Shown here piece after piece: positions 28,716 through 37,092 of a DNA stretch of 64,000 bases; the first letter of the stretch is position 1; the number at the start of each line of letters is the position of its first letter. A program made the translations under genes and the position numbers. This DNA is from Micromonospora sp. NBC_01813 (GTDB lineage Bacteria > Actinomycetota > Actinomycetes > Mycobacteriales > Micromonosporaceae), in the NCBI RefSeq assembly GCF_035917335.1, contig NZ_CP109067.1:5951001-6015000 (forward strand). Direction: 5' to 3'. The notes below the pieces were generated by a model that was not told the origin of the DNA, ran no database searches, and was given only the letters and a program-made list of their open reading frames with translations.

Positions 28716-31103
28716 TCAGGAAATCCGGATCTTCATGGTGGTGCCGTCCACCTCGACCACCCGGATCTTGACGCCGATCGCGGGCAGCTTCACCCCGTGG
28801 TTCGGCAACTCCTCGAAGTAGTACTTCTTGGTGTCGTCGAACAGCGGCTGCGCGTCCTGGCCCCGGATGTACTGGGGCTGGCTGTTGACGTGCAGCGTGA
28901 ACGAGTCGGCCTTGGTCAGACTGAACGGCGCGTCGTACACCTGGACCCGGGCCCGCCACGGCGCGCCGGTCAGGTTGTACATCGGCCGTGGCCGCGAGTC
29001 GATGTAGAGGTTGCGACCCTCACCCGGATGCACGTTGGTGTTGTTGTCCGCCTGGGAGGTGTCCCAGTACGAGATCAGCAGACCCTCCTGGTACGCGTAG
29101 TGGTCCACCAAGTCCGGCTTGGTGGTGCCGTACCCGAAGAAGTACGGGCCGGTCTTGAGGTAACGGTCGTAGGAGACGTACGAGCGGTGACCGGCGATGT
29201 AGTAGTTGTCGAACTCACCGGTGGCGCTCGCACCCACCGCCGACCAGCCGCTGAGGGTCCAGTCGCCGTCGCCTTCGGCACCGTCGGTGAAGATGGGCGA
29301 CCCGTCGGCGGTCACGACGATCTCGTCGCCGAAGAAGCCGCCGTACGCCACCGCGCCGTCGGTGCGGTAGAGCAGCCGGACCAGTACGGCGTCGCCGGCG
29401 TAGGCGTCCAGCGGGACGGCGATGTCCACCCACTGGCCACCGGTGGAGCTGTCGATCGCCGGGGTGCCGCTGCCGTCGGTGCCGAACGGGTTGCCGTTGA
29501 TCGTGCCGTCCAACGAGGTCCAGCTGGTCCCGCCGTCGGTCGACGCCTGGAAGTACAGGTAGTCGTAGTCGTCCTCGATGTCGTACCGCGCCTTCATGGC
29601 CAGCGCGGCGGTCGAGGCGCCGGTCAGGTCGAACTCCCTGGTCATCGTGCTGTTCAGGTCGTCGGAGTTGCCGGAGAAGTACTGCAGGTCACCCGCGTAC
29701 GGCTCGCCGAGCTCGGTGGTGACCTCCTTCTTCGGCAGCACCACCACGACCGCCTGGGCCCGCTTGGTGTTGTACTCCTGCGGTCCGAGGTGCAGGGTGC
29801 GTTTCTGGCCGGCCACCACGACCTCGTAGTCCAGCCAGCCGAGCTGGAGTTTGTTCCAGGCACCGAGGTCGCCGGGGCGTTCGCCGATGCCCTGGTCGGT
29901 GGCGGCGCCCAGCCGGCTCTGCGCCATCAACGTCCAGTGTTCGTTGTTGTTGTCGCCGCCGCCAGAGGTGTCGTAGTCGTCCGGCAGGCCCAGGTCGTGG
30001 GCGTATTCGTGGACGAAGACGCTCAGGCCGCCGTTCTCCGGCTGAATCGTGTAGTCACCGATCCACAGTCCGGTGTCGGCGATCTGGGTGCCGCCGAGCG
30101 GGTTGTCGGCCGGGCCGGTCAGCCCAGCGTCGGTGCCGAAGGCGTACCAGCGGTGGCTCCAGATGGCGTCCTCGCCCTGCCACGGGTCGCCGTCCTCCTG
30201 GCCGTGGCCGGCGTGCACGATCTGGAAGTGGTCGAGGTAGCCGTCGGGCTCGTTGAAGTCGCCGTCACCGTCGTAGTCGTACCGGTCCCACTTGTCGAAC
30301 TCGCGCAGCTCGGTGGTGATCTCCTCGTCGGTGCGTCCGAGTGCCCGCTGGTCGACGACCCACTGGTTGGCGGCGTCGCGGACCAGCTGCCAGACGTTGC
30401 TGCAGACGTTGCCGCCGCACAGGTCGCGGCCGTAGCGGGCACCGTTGTAGCGGACCTTCACCCAGTCGGTGACGGTGCCGTCCACGCTGTACCGGCCGGA
30501 GGACTGGGTCTCGAAGTAGGTCTTGACCGACTCGACACCCTCGCCGGCTCCGAAGTAGAGCTGCCGGTAGTGCTCGGCGGAGTAGTCGGCCTGCCAGACG
30601 GTGCTGTTGTTGACCGAGCGGTCCGGCTCGGGGATCTGGTTGTGCAGCGGTCCGTCGAAGGTTTCCGGCCCGGGCCAGCCGGGGTTGCTGTCCACGTCCG
30701 GGTAGCTGGGGTGCCGTTCGTCGCCGTACTCGGCCAGGATCACGAAGATCCGGTCGGTGGTCTCGCGCTCCAGCTCGACGTACTGGTCCTTGGCGGCTTT
30801 GGTGGTGCCGGCGGCCCGTCCGGCGTCGCTGGTGTCGGGTGTCTGGCCGACCTTGGCGACGGTGCTCACGCCGCGTCGTTCCGGCGTGATCCGCCCGCTG
30901 ACCACTTCGCTGACCGCACGTTCGCGCAGCTGGCGACGCTTCTCGCCGAGCGGGTTCGGTAGGTCGTCGGTGCTCGGGGCTACGGCTTCGGCAGGAGCAG
31001 CCGGTGTGTCCACCGGCGGTGCCGCCATCGCCGTCGCGGGTAGAGCAAAGCTCAGTCCCGAGGCGAGCGACACGGTGAGCATCCCCACCATGACTTTGCG
31101 CAC
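28716..31103 (-). CDS. Secreted M6-family metalloprotease (immune inhibitor A-like)
   Basis: This 795-residue secreted protease has a signal peptide (MRKVMVGMLTVSLASGLSFALPATAMA, about 1-27) and a propeptide. The catalytic domain carries the zinc motif HEYAHDLGLPDD (first His at about residue 364), and C-terminal domains include MAM/VEG-like segments such as SDGAVAYGGFFGDEIVV. Acidic DYDGDGDFNEPDG near residue 275 looks like a calcium-binding loop. Such enzymes degrade extracellular proteins; in Bacillus they are virulence factors, here probably nutritional. The gene is monocistronic, with a gap of about 290 bases upstream that contains the acs terminator. Confidence 0.92.
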   Translation of the reverse strand: MRKVMVGMLTVSLASGLSFALPATAMAAPPVDTPAAPAEAVAPSTDDLPNPLGEKRRQLRERAVSEVVSGRITPERRGVSTVAKVGQTPDTSDAGRAAGTTKAAKDQYVELERETTDRIFVILAEYGDERHPSYPDVDSNPGWPGPETFDGPLHNQIPEPDRSVNNSTVWQADYSAEHYRQLYFGAGEGVESVKTYFETQSSGRYSVDGTVTDWVKVRYNGARYGRDLCGGNVCSNVWQLVRDAANQWVVDQRALGRTDEEITTELREFDKWDRYDYDGDGDFNEPDGYLDHFQIVHAGHGQEDGDPWQGEDAIWSHRWYAFGTDAGLTGPADNPLGGTQIADTGLWIGDYTIQPENGGLSVFVHEYAHDLGLPDDYDTSGGGDNNNEHWTLMAQSRLGAATDQGIGERPGDLGAWNKLQLGWLDYEVVVAGQKRTLHLGPQEYNTKRAQAVVVVLPKKEVTTELGEPYAGDLQYFSGNSDDLNSTMTREFDLTGASTAALAMKARYDIEDDYDYLYFQASTDGGTSWTSLDGTINGNPFGTDGSGTPAIDSSTGGQWVDIAVPLDAYAGDAVLVRLLYRTDGAVAYGGFFGDEIVVTADGSPIFTDGAEGDGDWTLSGWSAVGASATGEFDNYYIAGHRSYVSYDRYLKTGPYFFGYGTTKPDLVDHYAYQEGLLISYWDTSQADNNTNVHPGEGRNLYIDSRPRPMYNLTGAPWRARVQVYDAPFSLTKADSFTLHVNSQPQYIRGQDAQPLFDDTKKYYFEELPNHGVKLPAIGVKIRVVEVDGTTMKIRIS

Positions 31104-31304
31104 CTGGTTACCTCCGGTTCGGGGGATTCCGAGCCGCCACTTGGATGAGTGGGGGCAGGGAGCTCCGGATGATGTGGCCTCGTTTTGTCGGGGCCAACGT
31201 GAACCTAGTCACCCGAGGGAACCTCTGTGAAGGTCAATGCGTCGATTTGTTTCACTGACCTGGCTGGATCGCCCTGATATGCAACAAGCGTCGGGCAGCA
31301 AGAA

Positions 31305-31342
31305 CGGGCCGGTCCGGTCGCCGTGGCGACCGGACCGGCCCG
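31305..31342 (-). terminator. Strong hairpin terminator downstream of acs
   Basis: A perfect 18-bp inverted repeat (31305-31322 with 31325-31342) separated by two bases lies 55 bases after the acs stop in the direction of acs transcription. The arms read CGGGCCGGTCCGGTCGCC and its complement. There is no T run, as is common in high-GC actinobacteria. The remaining 31104-31300 should hold the M6 protease promoter; no clear element was recognised. Confidence 0.75.
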
Positions 31343-31396
31343 AAAGATCGACAACCGGCGGTACGGCGGGAGCCGCAACCGCCGGACGCGCGGTGT

Positions 31397-33361
31397 TCAG
31401 TCCTCGTCGGACTTGGTGCCCTGCATCCCGGACGAGATCAGGTCCATCACCGTGGAGTCCTGCAGGGTGGTCACGTCACCGAGGGAACGGTTCTCGGCGA
31501 CGTCGCGCAGCAGCCGGCGCATGATCTTGCCGGAGCGGGTCTTCGGTAGCTCCGCGACCAGCATGATCTGCCGTGGCTTGGCGATCGGCCCGAGGGTACG
31601 GGCGACGTGGTTGCGCAGCTCCTGGATCAACGCCTCGCCGGCCGCGCCGGCGATGTCGGCGCTGCCGCGCGGGATGGCGAACGCGACGATCGCCTGACCG
31701 GTGGTCGGGTCCGTCGCGCCGACCACCGCCGCCTCCGCCACCGAAGGATGCGACACCAGGGCCGACTCGACCTCGGTGGTGGAGATGTTGTGGCCGGACA
31801 CCAGCATCACGTCGTCGACCCGACCGAGCAGCCAGACGTGGCCGTCGGCGTCCTTCTTCGCCCCGTCACCGGCGAAGTACATCTTGTCGAAGCGGGACCA
31901 GTAGGTGTCGATGAACCGGTCGTCGTCGCCCCAGATGGTGCGCAGCATCGACGGCCACGGCTCGCGCAGCACCAGGTAGCCGCCGCCACCGTCGGGCACC
32001 GAGGCGCCCTGGTCGTCGACCACGTCGGCGCTGACGCCCGGCAACGCCGTCATGGCGCTACCCGGCTTGGTGGCGGTCACCCCGGGCAGCGGCGAGATCA
32101 TGATCGCCCCGGTCTCGGTCTGCCACCAGGTGTCCACGATCGGGCACCGGTCACCACCGATGTGCTCCCGGTACCACATCCAGGCCTCCGGGTTGATCGG
32201 CTCGCCGACGCTGCCGAGCAGCCGCAGCGAACCCAGGTCGTACCCGGCCGGGATGTCCTCGCCCCACTTCATCATGGTGCGGATCAGCGTCGGCGCGGTG
32301 TACAGGATGCTGACCTTGTACTTCTGCACCAATTCCCAGAACCGGCCCTTGTGCGGGGTGTCCGGGGTGCCCTCGTACATCAGCTGGGTGGCGCCGTTGG
32401 ACAGCGGCCCGTACACGATGTACGAGTGCCCGGTGACCCAGCCGATGTCGGCGGTGCACCAGTAGACGTCGGTCTCCGGCTTGAGGTCGAAGACCGCGTG
32501 GTGGGTGAACGACGCCTGGGTGAGGTAGCCGCCGGTGGTGTGCAGGATGCCCTTCGGCTTGGCCGTCGTGCCGCTGGTGTAGAGGATGAACAGCGGCTGC
32601 TCGGCGTCGAACGGCTGTGCCTCGTGCGCGGTGTCGGCCTTCTCCACCGTCTCGTGCCACCAGTGGTCCTTGTCCGTCCAGGCGACCTCCTCGCCGGTAC
32701 GGCGGACCACCAGCACGTGCTCGACGGTCGGGCACTTGGCGACCGCCTCGTCGACGGTCGGCTTCAGCGCAGACGGCTTGCCCCGCCGGTAGCCACCATC
32801 CGCCGTGATGATCACCTTGGCGCTGGCGTCCTGTACCCGGCTGGAGAGCGCGTCGACGGAGAAACCGCCGAACACCACGTTGTGGGTGGCACCGATCCGG
32901 GCGCAGGCCAGCATCGCGACCGCCGCCTCCGGGATCATCGGCAGGTAGATCGCCACCCGGTCGCCGGCGGTCACCCCGAGCTCGGTCAGCGTGTTCGCCG
33001 CCTGGCAGGTCATCTGGTGCAACTCGGCGTAGGTGATGGCGCGGGTGTCGCCCGGCTCGCCCTCCCAGCGGATGGCGACCCGGTCGCCGATGCCGGCCGC
33101 GACGTGCCGGTCCAGACAGTTGTACGCGACGTTGAGCTGCCCGCCGACGAACCACTTCGCGAACGGCGGATTGGACCAGTCCAGCACCTGGTCCCACTCC
33201 TTGGCCCAGTGCAGCCGGCGAGCCTGGGTCGCCCAGAAGGCCAGCCGGTCGCCGGCTGCCTCGTCGTAGGCGGCCGCGGTGACGTTGGCCGCCCCGGCCA
33301 GCTCGGCCGGCGGCTCGAACCGGCGATTCTCCTGAAGTAGGTTCTCCAGCGCTTCGCTCAT
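31397..33361 (-). CDS. acs: Acetyl-CoA synthetase
   Basis: This 654-residue AMP-forming enzyme activates acetate to acetyl-CoA. The AMP-binding motif LYTSGTTAKPKGILHTTGGY is near residue 265, DTWWQTETG near 415, and the C-terminal RSGKIMRRLLRD carries the acetylatable catalytic lysine (about 611). Length fits the family (about 650). GAGGAG lies eight bases before the ATG. The neighbourhood acs, Fic-like, HAD, ssd matches the Mycobacterium and Streptomyces order, which confirms the assignment. The C-terminal lysine suggests control by reversible acetylation, as known for the family. Confidence 0.97.
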   Translation of the reverse strand: MSEALENLLQENRRFEPPAELAGAANVTAAAYDEAAGDRLAFWATQARRLHWAKEWDQVLDWSNPPFAKWFVGGQLNVAYNCLDRHVAAGIGDRVAIRWEGEPGDTRAITYAELHQMTCQAANTLTELGVTAGDRVAIYLPMIPEAAVAMLACARIGATHNVVFGGFSVDALSSRVQDASAKVIITADGGYRRGKPSALKPTVDEAVAKCPTVEHVLVVRRTGEEVAWTDKDHWWHETVEKADTAHEAQPFDAEQPLFILYTSGTTAKPKGILHTTGGYLTQASFTHHAVFDLKPETDVYWCTADIGWVTGHSYIVYGPLSNGATQLMYEGTPDTPHKGRFWELVQKYKVSILYTAPTLIRTMMKWGEDIPAGYDLGSLRLLGSVGEPINPEAWMWYREHIGGDRCPIVDTWWQTETGAIMISPLPGVTATKPGSAMTALPGVSADVVDDQGASVPDGGGGYLVLREPWPSMLRTIWGDDDRFIDTYWSRFDKMYFAGDGAKKDADGHVWLLGRVDDVMLVSGHNISTTEVESALVSHPSVAEAAVVGATDPTTGQAIVAFAIPRGSADIAGAAGEALIQELRNHVARTLGPIAKPRQIMLVAELPKTRSGKIMRRLLRDVAENRSLGDVTTLQDSTVMDLISSGMQGTKSDED

Positions 33362-33533
33362 TCGTGGGGCTCCTCACACGTCGCTTGACTTGCTCCGAGG
33401 TTAATGTCGTCATCTCCTTGGCACGAGACTTGTCACACACCTGGGTACCCATCTCGCGCCGAGTGGCCACGCCAGCGCGGCGGGCGGTCCGGTCCGTGCT
33501 CGTCCGCCGCAGCCGGGCACGTAGCGTAGCGGG

Positions 33534-34283
33534 GTGACCGACGCCGATCCGCTTGCGCCGCTGCTCGACCTCGCCGACGTGGCACCGGCCCTGCGCCGTG
33601 CCCGGGACCAGGTCGACGCGGCGCTGCGGCACCGGGCGTTGCGTCGACACGGCGGGCAGGTCGCCGCGGAGATCAGCCTGCGGTCGGCGGTGGCCAGCGC
33701 GGCGCTGGACGGCCACCCCTACCCGCTGGCGGACGTACGGGCCGGCACGGTGACCGACCCCGCCGTACAGGGGGCGCTGCGGGTGGCCGAGGCGGTGCCG
33801 GCGTTGGCCGACCGCTGGCCGCTCGCGCCGCGCCAGATCCTCGCCCGGCTGCACGTACTCGCCGCCCGCGACATGGTCGGTGCGGACAGCCTCGGGCGAC
33901 CCGGCGGGGTGCCGGGCGTCGCGAACCGGATCGACGCCCTGTCGGCGTTGGTCGCCGGCGGCACCTCGGTGCCGGCGCTGGTGGTCGCGGCGGTGGTGCA
34001 CGCCGAGCTGGTGACGCTGCGGCCGTTCGCCGGGCCGAACGGGGTGGTGGCCCGCGCCGCCGGGCGGCTCACCCTGGTCGCGGCCGGGGTCGACCCCCGT
34101 GGGTTGCTCGCCGTCGAGGTCGGCCACCGCGAGCGGGAGCCGGAGTACGTCGGCTCGGCGGGCGCGTTCGCGACCGGTACGCCGGACGGCATCCGGTCCT
34201 GGCTGCGGCACTACCTGACGGCGGTGGAGCTGGGGGCGCAGCAGTTGACCGGGGTCGCCGACGAGGTGCTCGCCGCCGCCTGA
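33534..34283 (+). CDS. Degenerate Fic-fold protein (Rv3662c-like)
   Basis: This 249-residue all-helical protein is sometimes annotated as an oxidoreductase in databases. The region HAELVTLRPFAGPNGVVARAAGRLTL (about 156-182) matches the Fic motif HPFxxGNGRxxR, but the catalytic His is Arg and the GNGR core reads PNGV, so AMP transfer is unlikely. An upstream SLRSAVASAALDGHPYPLADV resembles the N-terminal Fic region. The position between acs and the HAD phosphatase matches mycobacterial Rv3662c. The start GTG lies close to a TAGCGTAGC stretch that could be a -10, so the mRNA may be leaderless. Confidence 0.75.
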   Translation: MTDADPLAPLLDLADVAPALRRARDQVDAALRHRALRRHGGQVAAEISLRSAVASAALDGHPYPLADVRAGTVTDPAVQGALRVAEAVPALADRWPLAPRQILARLHVLAARDMVGADSLGRPGGVPGVANRIDALSALVAGGTSVPALVVAAVVHAELVTLRPFAGPNGVVARAAGRLTLVAAGVDPRGLLAVEVGHREREPEYVGSAGAFATGTPDGIRSWLRHYLTAVELGAQQLTGVADEVLAAA

Positions 34284-34313
34284 GCGCTGCCCCCGTTCGG
34301 TTGGTGACGTTCG

Positions 34314-35114
34314 TCAGCTCGAGCTGGCTCTGGCCCGCCGGTGGCGTCCGTACCAGGCGATCCCGATGGCCACCCCGACACCGACGCTCAGCGCGGCGGC
34401 CGCGACCGGCACGGCCGGCCGGTCACGCAGCCGCCGACCGAGCGGCACCGGGTGGCGGAACGCCAGGACCGGCCAACCCTGCTCGGTGGCGAGCTTGCGC
34501 AACTGCCGGTCCGGGTTGACCGCGGTGGGGTGGCCGACGCATTCGAGCATCGGTACGTCGGTGTAGGAATCGGAATAGGCGTAGCACTCGGCCAGGTCGT
34601 ATCCGCGCAGCTCAGCCAGCTCGGTGATGCCGGTGGCCTTGGCCGGGCCGGCGGCATAGAATTCGATTTCTCCGCTGTATCGACCGTTCTCCACCGCCAT
34701 CCGGGTGGCGATCACGTCGGTGACTCCGAGCAGCTCGCCGATCGGGCGCACCATCTCCTCGCCGGAGGCCGACACCAGCACGATGTCGCGCCCCGCGCCC
34801 TGGTGTTCCTCGATCAGCGCCGCCGCCTCCGCGTAGACGTACGGGTTGATCAGCTCGTGCAGGGTCTCGGCCACGATCTGGCTGACCTGATCCACCTGCC
34901 AGCCCTTGCAGAGCGTGGCGAGGTAGTCCCGGGTCCGGGCCATCGTCTGCTCGTCGGTGCCGCCGAGCCGGAACATCAGCTGCGCGTACGCCGATTTGAC
35001 GACGTCCCGCCTGGTGATCAGCCCATCGCGGTAGAACGGCCGGCCGAACGCCAAGGCGCTGGACTTGGCGATGACGGTCTTGTCGAGATCGAAAAAAGCG
35101 GCGCTGCGGCCCAC
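34314..35114 (-). CDS. HAD-IB family phosphatase with C-terminal membrane anchor
   Basis: The protein has about 266 residues, with the HAD motif FFDLDKTVIAKSSAL at the N terminus, motif II in VLVSASGEE and motif III in AYSDSYTDVPMLECVG. It therefore resembles SerB-type phosphoserine phosphatases (Rv3661 family). The last about 35 residues form a hydrophobic helix followed by RHRRARASSS, a probable tail anchor. GTG 35114 is chosen; TTG 35123 is in frame and three codons longer. In Streptomyces the homologue is described as morphological-differentiation associated. It is divergent from ssd across 557 bases. Confidence 0.87.
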   Translation of the reverse strand: MGRSAAFFDLDKTVIAKSSALAFGRPFYRDGLITRRDVVKSAYAQLMFRLGGTDEQTMARTRDYLATLCKGWQVDQVSQIVAETLHELINPYVYAEAAALIEEHQGAGRDIVLVSASGEEMVRPIGELLGVTDVIATRMAVENGRYSGEIEFYAAGPAKATGITELAELRGYDLAECYAYSDSYTDVPMLECVGHPTAVNPDRQLRKLATEQGWPVLAFRHPVPLGRRLRDRPAVPVAAAALSVGVGVAIGIAWYGRHRRARASSS

Positions 35115-35159
35115 GACGCGCAAGTCTAGCCGGCCGGCGCGCCGCGCGGTGGTACGCGG

Positions 35160-35451
35160 GTAGCCTACGACGCCGTAGCTGAGGTAAGCCCGTTCCTGAC
35201 TCGGAGATCAGTTGCCTGGGTACGCTGACCACTGGTCTGCTCCGTGCCGCCACACGACTCGCGGTAAACACCCCTCGACGCGTGGCGGTCCGCTCAGGCA
35301 TGCTTGTTTTGTGACACAGTTTCATTTCTAGGCCTGCTCCATCCGGCAGACACTCGGCGGTTGCACCCCCCGTGACCGCTGAGCGAGTTCGGCTCGACCC
35401 CCCCGGAGCCGAACTCCAGACGGCCCCCGCCTCCCCCCGGCGGGGGCCGTC
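35160..35451 (+). ncRNA. Candidate non-coding RNA in the HAD-ssd divergent gap
   Basis: No protein is convincing in this gap, yet it ends in a terminator-grade hairpin although the flanking genes point away from each other. Pairings seen: TGCCTGGG (35213-35220) with CTCAGGCA (35293-35300), enclosing CCGCCACACG (35247) with CGCGTGGCGG (35279); GAGTTCGGCTC (35385-35395) with GAGCCGAACTC (35406-35416); then the terminator. A TAGCCT at 35161 could be a -10, or the RNA could start near 35335 behind TTGTTT-N16-TTCTAG. In M. tuberculosis the Ms1-type RNA MTS2823, and in S. coelicolor the 6S-like scr3559, lie beside homologues of these genes as I recall. Exact ends are guesses. Confidence 0.4.
35419..35451 (+). 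terminator. Strong hairpin between divergent genes
   Basis: GACGGCCCCCGCC (35419-35431) and GGCGGGGGCCGTC (35439-35451) form a perfect 13-bp stem with the loop TCCCCCC. It follows directly on an 11-bp perfect hairpin at 35385-35416. It can only serve a transcript that starts within the gap, or act as an attenuator in a long ssd leader. Confidence 0.7.
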
Positions 35452-35536
35452 GCTTGTCCAGCGACGGGCCCGGCCTGTCCGGCGCGACCCCGCTCGCCCG
35501 GCGACCCTGCGCCTGCCTGGCGGTGGCGGTCCGCCG

Positions 35537-35680
35537 CGTAGCAGATCAGCACTGCCGCCCCGGAGTTATCCACAGGCGCTCCGGTTGTCCACAGCCTTCG
35601 TGATCACCCGGGCGTGACCCGCCCGCCGGCCCCACAGTTGCGGCATCGCTCCCCGATCCGCATCCGCAGGAGGCCCTCCG
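35537..35680 (+). repeat. ssd upstream region with two DnaA-box-like 9-mers (left copy of duplication)
   Basis: TTATCCACA (35566-35574) and TTGTCCACA (35585-35593) lie 19 bases apart in the same orientation. They are followed by GTGATCACCCGGGCGTGA and by the stretch GTTGCGGCATCGCTCCCCGA leading into the ssd ribosome site. The whole region recurs, diverged, at 40917-41053 in front of tadA. The 9-mers match actinobacterial DnaA boxes. Confidence 0.7.
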
Positions 35681-36772
35681 ATGCCGCCGCCCCGCACCGA
35701 CACGCCCCAATCCCGACGCCTGCCGCTGGTCGTCACCGCCGACGAAGGTCTCCTCGACGACCTGCTGCGGCTGGCCGCGCTCGGCGGCACCGATGTCGAC
35801 CTGGCCGCCGACCCGGTCGCCGCCCGGTCCCGACACAGCGGTGCACCGTTGGTCCTGGTCGGCGTCGACCAGGCCGCCGCCTACCTGCGGGCCCGGCTGC
35901 CCCGCCGGCCCCGGCTGGTCCTGGTCGGCCGGGCCGACCAGGACCAGCCCTGGCAGGTCGCGGAGCTGCTCGGCGCGGAGCACGTCGCGATCCTGCCGGC
36001 GGCCGAGCCGTGGCTGGTCGACCGGTTCACCGACCTGCACGCCGGCGATCGGGTGCCAGCCGTGGCCATCGGCGTGGTGGGCGGCCGGGGCGGTGCCGGG
36101 GCCAGCGTGCTGGCCGGCGGGCTCGCCGTCACCGCCGCCCGTCGCGGGCTGCGTAGCCTGCTGATCGACGCCGACCCGCTCGGCGGCGGGCTTGACCTGG
36201 TGCTCGGCTGGGAGCAGCTCGACGGGCTGCGCTGGCCGGCGTTGGCCGACAGCGACGGGCGGCTCGACCCGGCCGCCCTGGCCGGGGCGCTGCCCTCCCG
36301 AGGCGACCTGGGCCTGCTCAGCTGGGATCGCGGTGCGCCGCTGCCGCTGCCCGCCAGCACCATGACGGCCGCGATCGACGCCGCCCGCCGGGAGCGCGAC
36401 CTGATCGTGCTGGACCTGCCCCGGCGGGCGGACGACGCCGCCATCGCTGCCATGCACGCTGCCGATCAGATCTTCGTGCTGGTTCCGGCCGAGTTGCGGG
36501 CCACCGCTGCGGCGGCCCGGGTCGTCGCCGGCATCCAGGGGCACTGCCCGAACCTGTCGCTGGTCGTGCGCGGCCCAGCACCGGGGCGGCTCAGCGCCCG
36601 GGAGATCGCGCGGTCGCTCAGTCTGCCGTTGGCCGGGGCGCTGCAGTCCGAACCACGGATCAGCCGTGGGTTGGAGCGCGGCGACGCGCCCGGCTCTTCG
36701 GGCAGCGGGGCGCTCGCCGAACTGTGTCACCGGATCGTCGCCGGGCTGGCGGACCGGGCGGCGGCATCGTGA
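35681..36772 (+). CDS. ssd: Ssd/CpaE-like septum-site and pilus-localisation protein
   Basis: This 363-residue ParA/MinD-superfamily protein has a response-receiver-like N-terminal domain (residues 1-115) and an ATPase-like domain beginning AIGVVGGRGGAGASVLAGGLAV. There the deviant Walker A is degenerate: the usual lysines are replaced by Arg and Ala. LLIDADPLGGGLDLVLGWE follows and resembles MinD. The homologue Rv3660c (Ssd) affects septation, and such genes normally precede tadA directly. Here the ssd stop still overlaps a GTG (36769), but that frame is not tadA; tadA lies 4.4 kb further on. AGGAGG precedes the ATG. Confidence 0.88.
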   Translation: MPPPRTDTPQSRRLPLVVTADEGLLDDLLRLAALGGTDVDLAADPVAARSRHSGAPLVLVGVDQAAAYLRARLPRRPRLVLVGRADQDQPWQVAELLGAEHVAILPAAEPWLVDRFTDLHAGDRVPAVAIGVVGGRGGAGASVLAGGLAVTAARRGLRSLLIDADPLGGGLDLVLGWEQLDGLRWPALADSDGRLDPAALAGALPSRGDLGLLSWDRGAPLPLPASTMTAAIDAARRERDLIVLDLPRRADDAAIAAMHAADQIFVLVPAELRATAAAARVVAGIQGHCPNLSLVVRGPAPGRLSAREIARSLSLPLAGALQSEPRISRGLERGDAPGSSGSGALAELCHRIVAGLADRAAAS

Positions 36773-36987
36773 CGGCCACAGCGGCTGTACATCAGTTGTA
36801 CAGGGATTGTACGGGCCCCGCCGTATCGTTTCGCCGTCCACACTCCAAGAAGGTGACCACCCGCTACGGCTACTGGCGCGGCGTGGGCAGCATCGCGTCC
36901 AACGCCTCGTGCGGGAAGTCGGAAACCATCGTGAGTTCGAGCAAGGACGCCGGTATCACGAGAACCGACTACCTTCCGCCGTACTGA
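36769..36987 (+). pseudogene. Short open frame continuing from a displaced tadA start
   Basis: GTGACGGCCACAGCGGCTG at the ssd stop closely resembles the true tadA start GTGACGGCGGCAGCGGCTG at 41185. After six codons the frame diverges completely and runs to a stop at 36985-36987, giving 72 codons with no recognisable domain (second half from VTTRYGYWRGVGSIASN). I read this as the stranded first codons of tadA joined to inserted DNA. An internal GTG at 36853 could start a 44-residue peptide, but the ribosome site is poor. Confidence 0.45.
36786..36813 (+). promoter_or_regulatory. Three TGTAC boxes at 11-bp spacing
   Basis: TGTACA (36786), TGTACA (36797) and TGTACG (36808) are spaced exactly 11 bases, one helical turn. 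They begin six codons inside the displaced tadA start, at the left edge of the inserted DNA. Such phased arrays are typical of operator or iteron sites for a DNA-binding protein of a mobile module. Confidence 0.45.
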
Positions 36988-37014
36988 CAGAGCTGCTGGC
37001 CGCCGGATCGGCGG

Positions 37015-37048
37015 ACTGCCCTCGGTCCCGCTGGGGATCGAGGGCAGT
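37015..37048 (-). terminator. Hairpin terminator after the TetR gene
   Basis: ACTGCCCTCGGTCCC (37015-37029) pairs with GGGATCGAGGGCAGT (37034-37048) over a 15-bp stem with one G-U pair and a four-base loop. It lies 45 bases beyond the TetR stop in the transcription direction of that gene. A near copy occurs after the GntR gene at 39637. Confidence 0.7.
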
Positions 37049-37092
37049 TTCGTACGCTCCTCGGGGTCGGGCAGCTGGTCCTCGCCGTAGCG

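Noticed and set aside
28659-30962. A 767-codon open frame on the plus strand opposite the M6 protease gene.
   Set aside because: It is the antisense shadow of a clear secreted protease; its product is Val/Gly/Arg-rich with no domain, as expected from high-GC third-position bias.
36853-36987. A 44-codon frame that could be a RiPP precursor next to redox enzymes.
   Set aside because: The ribosome site is poor, there is no recognisable leader, and no RiPP modification enzyme or transporter is present nearby.
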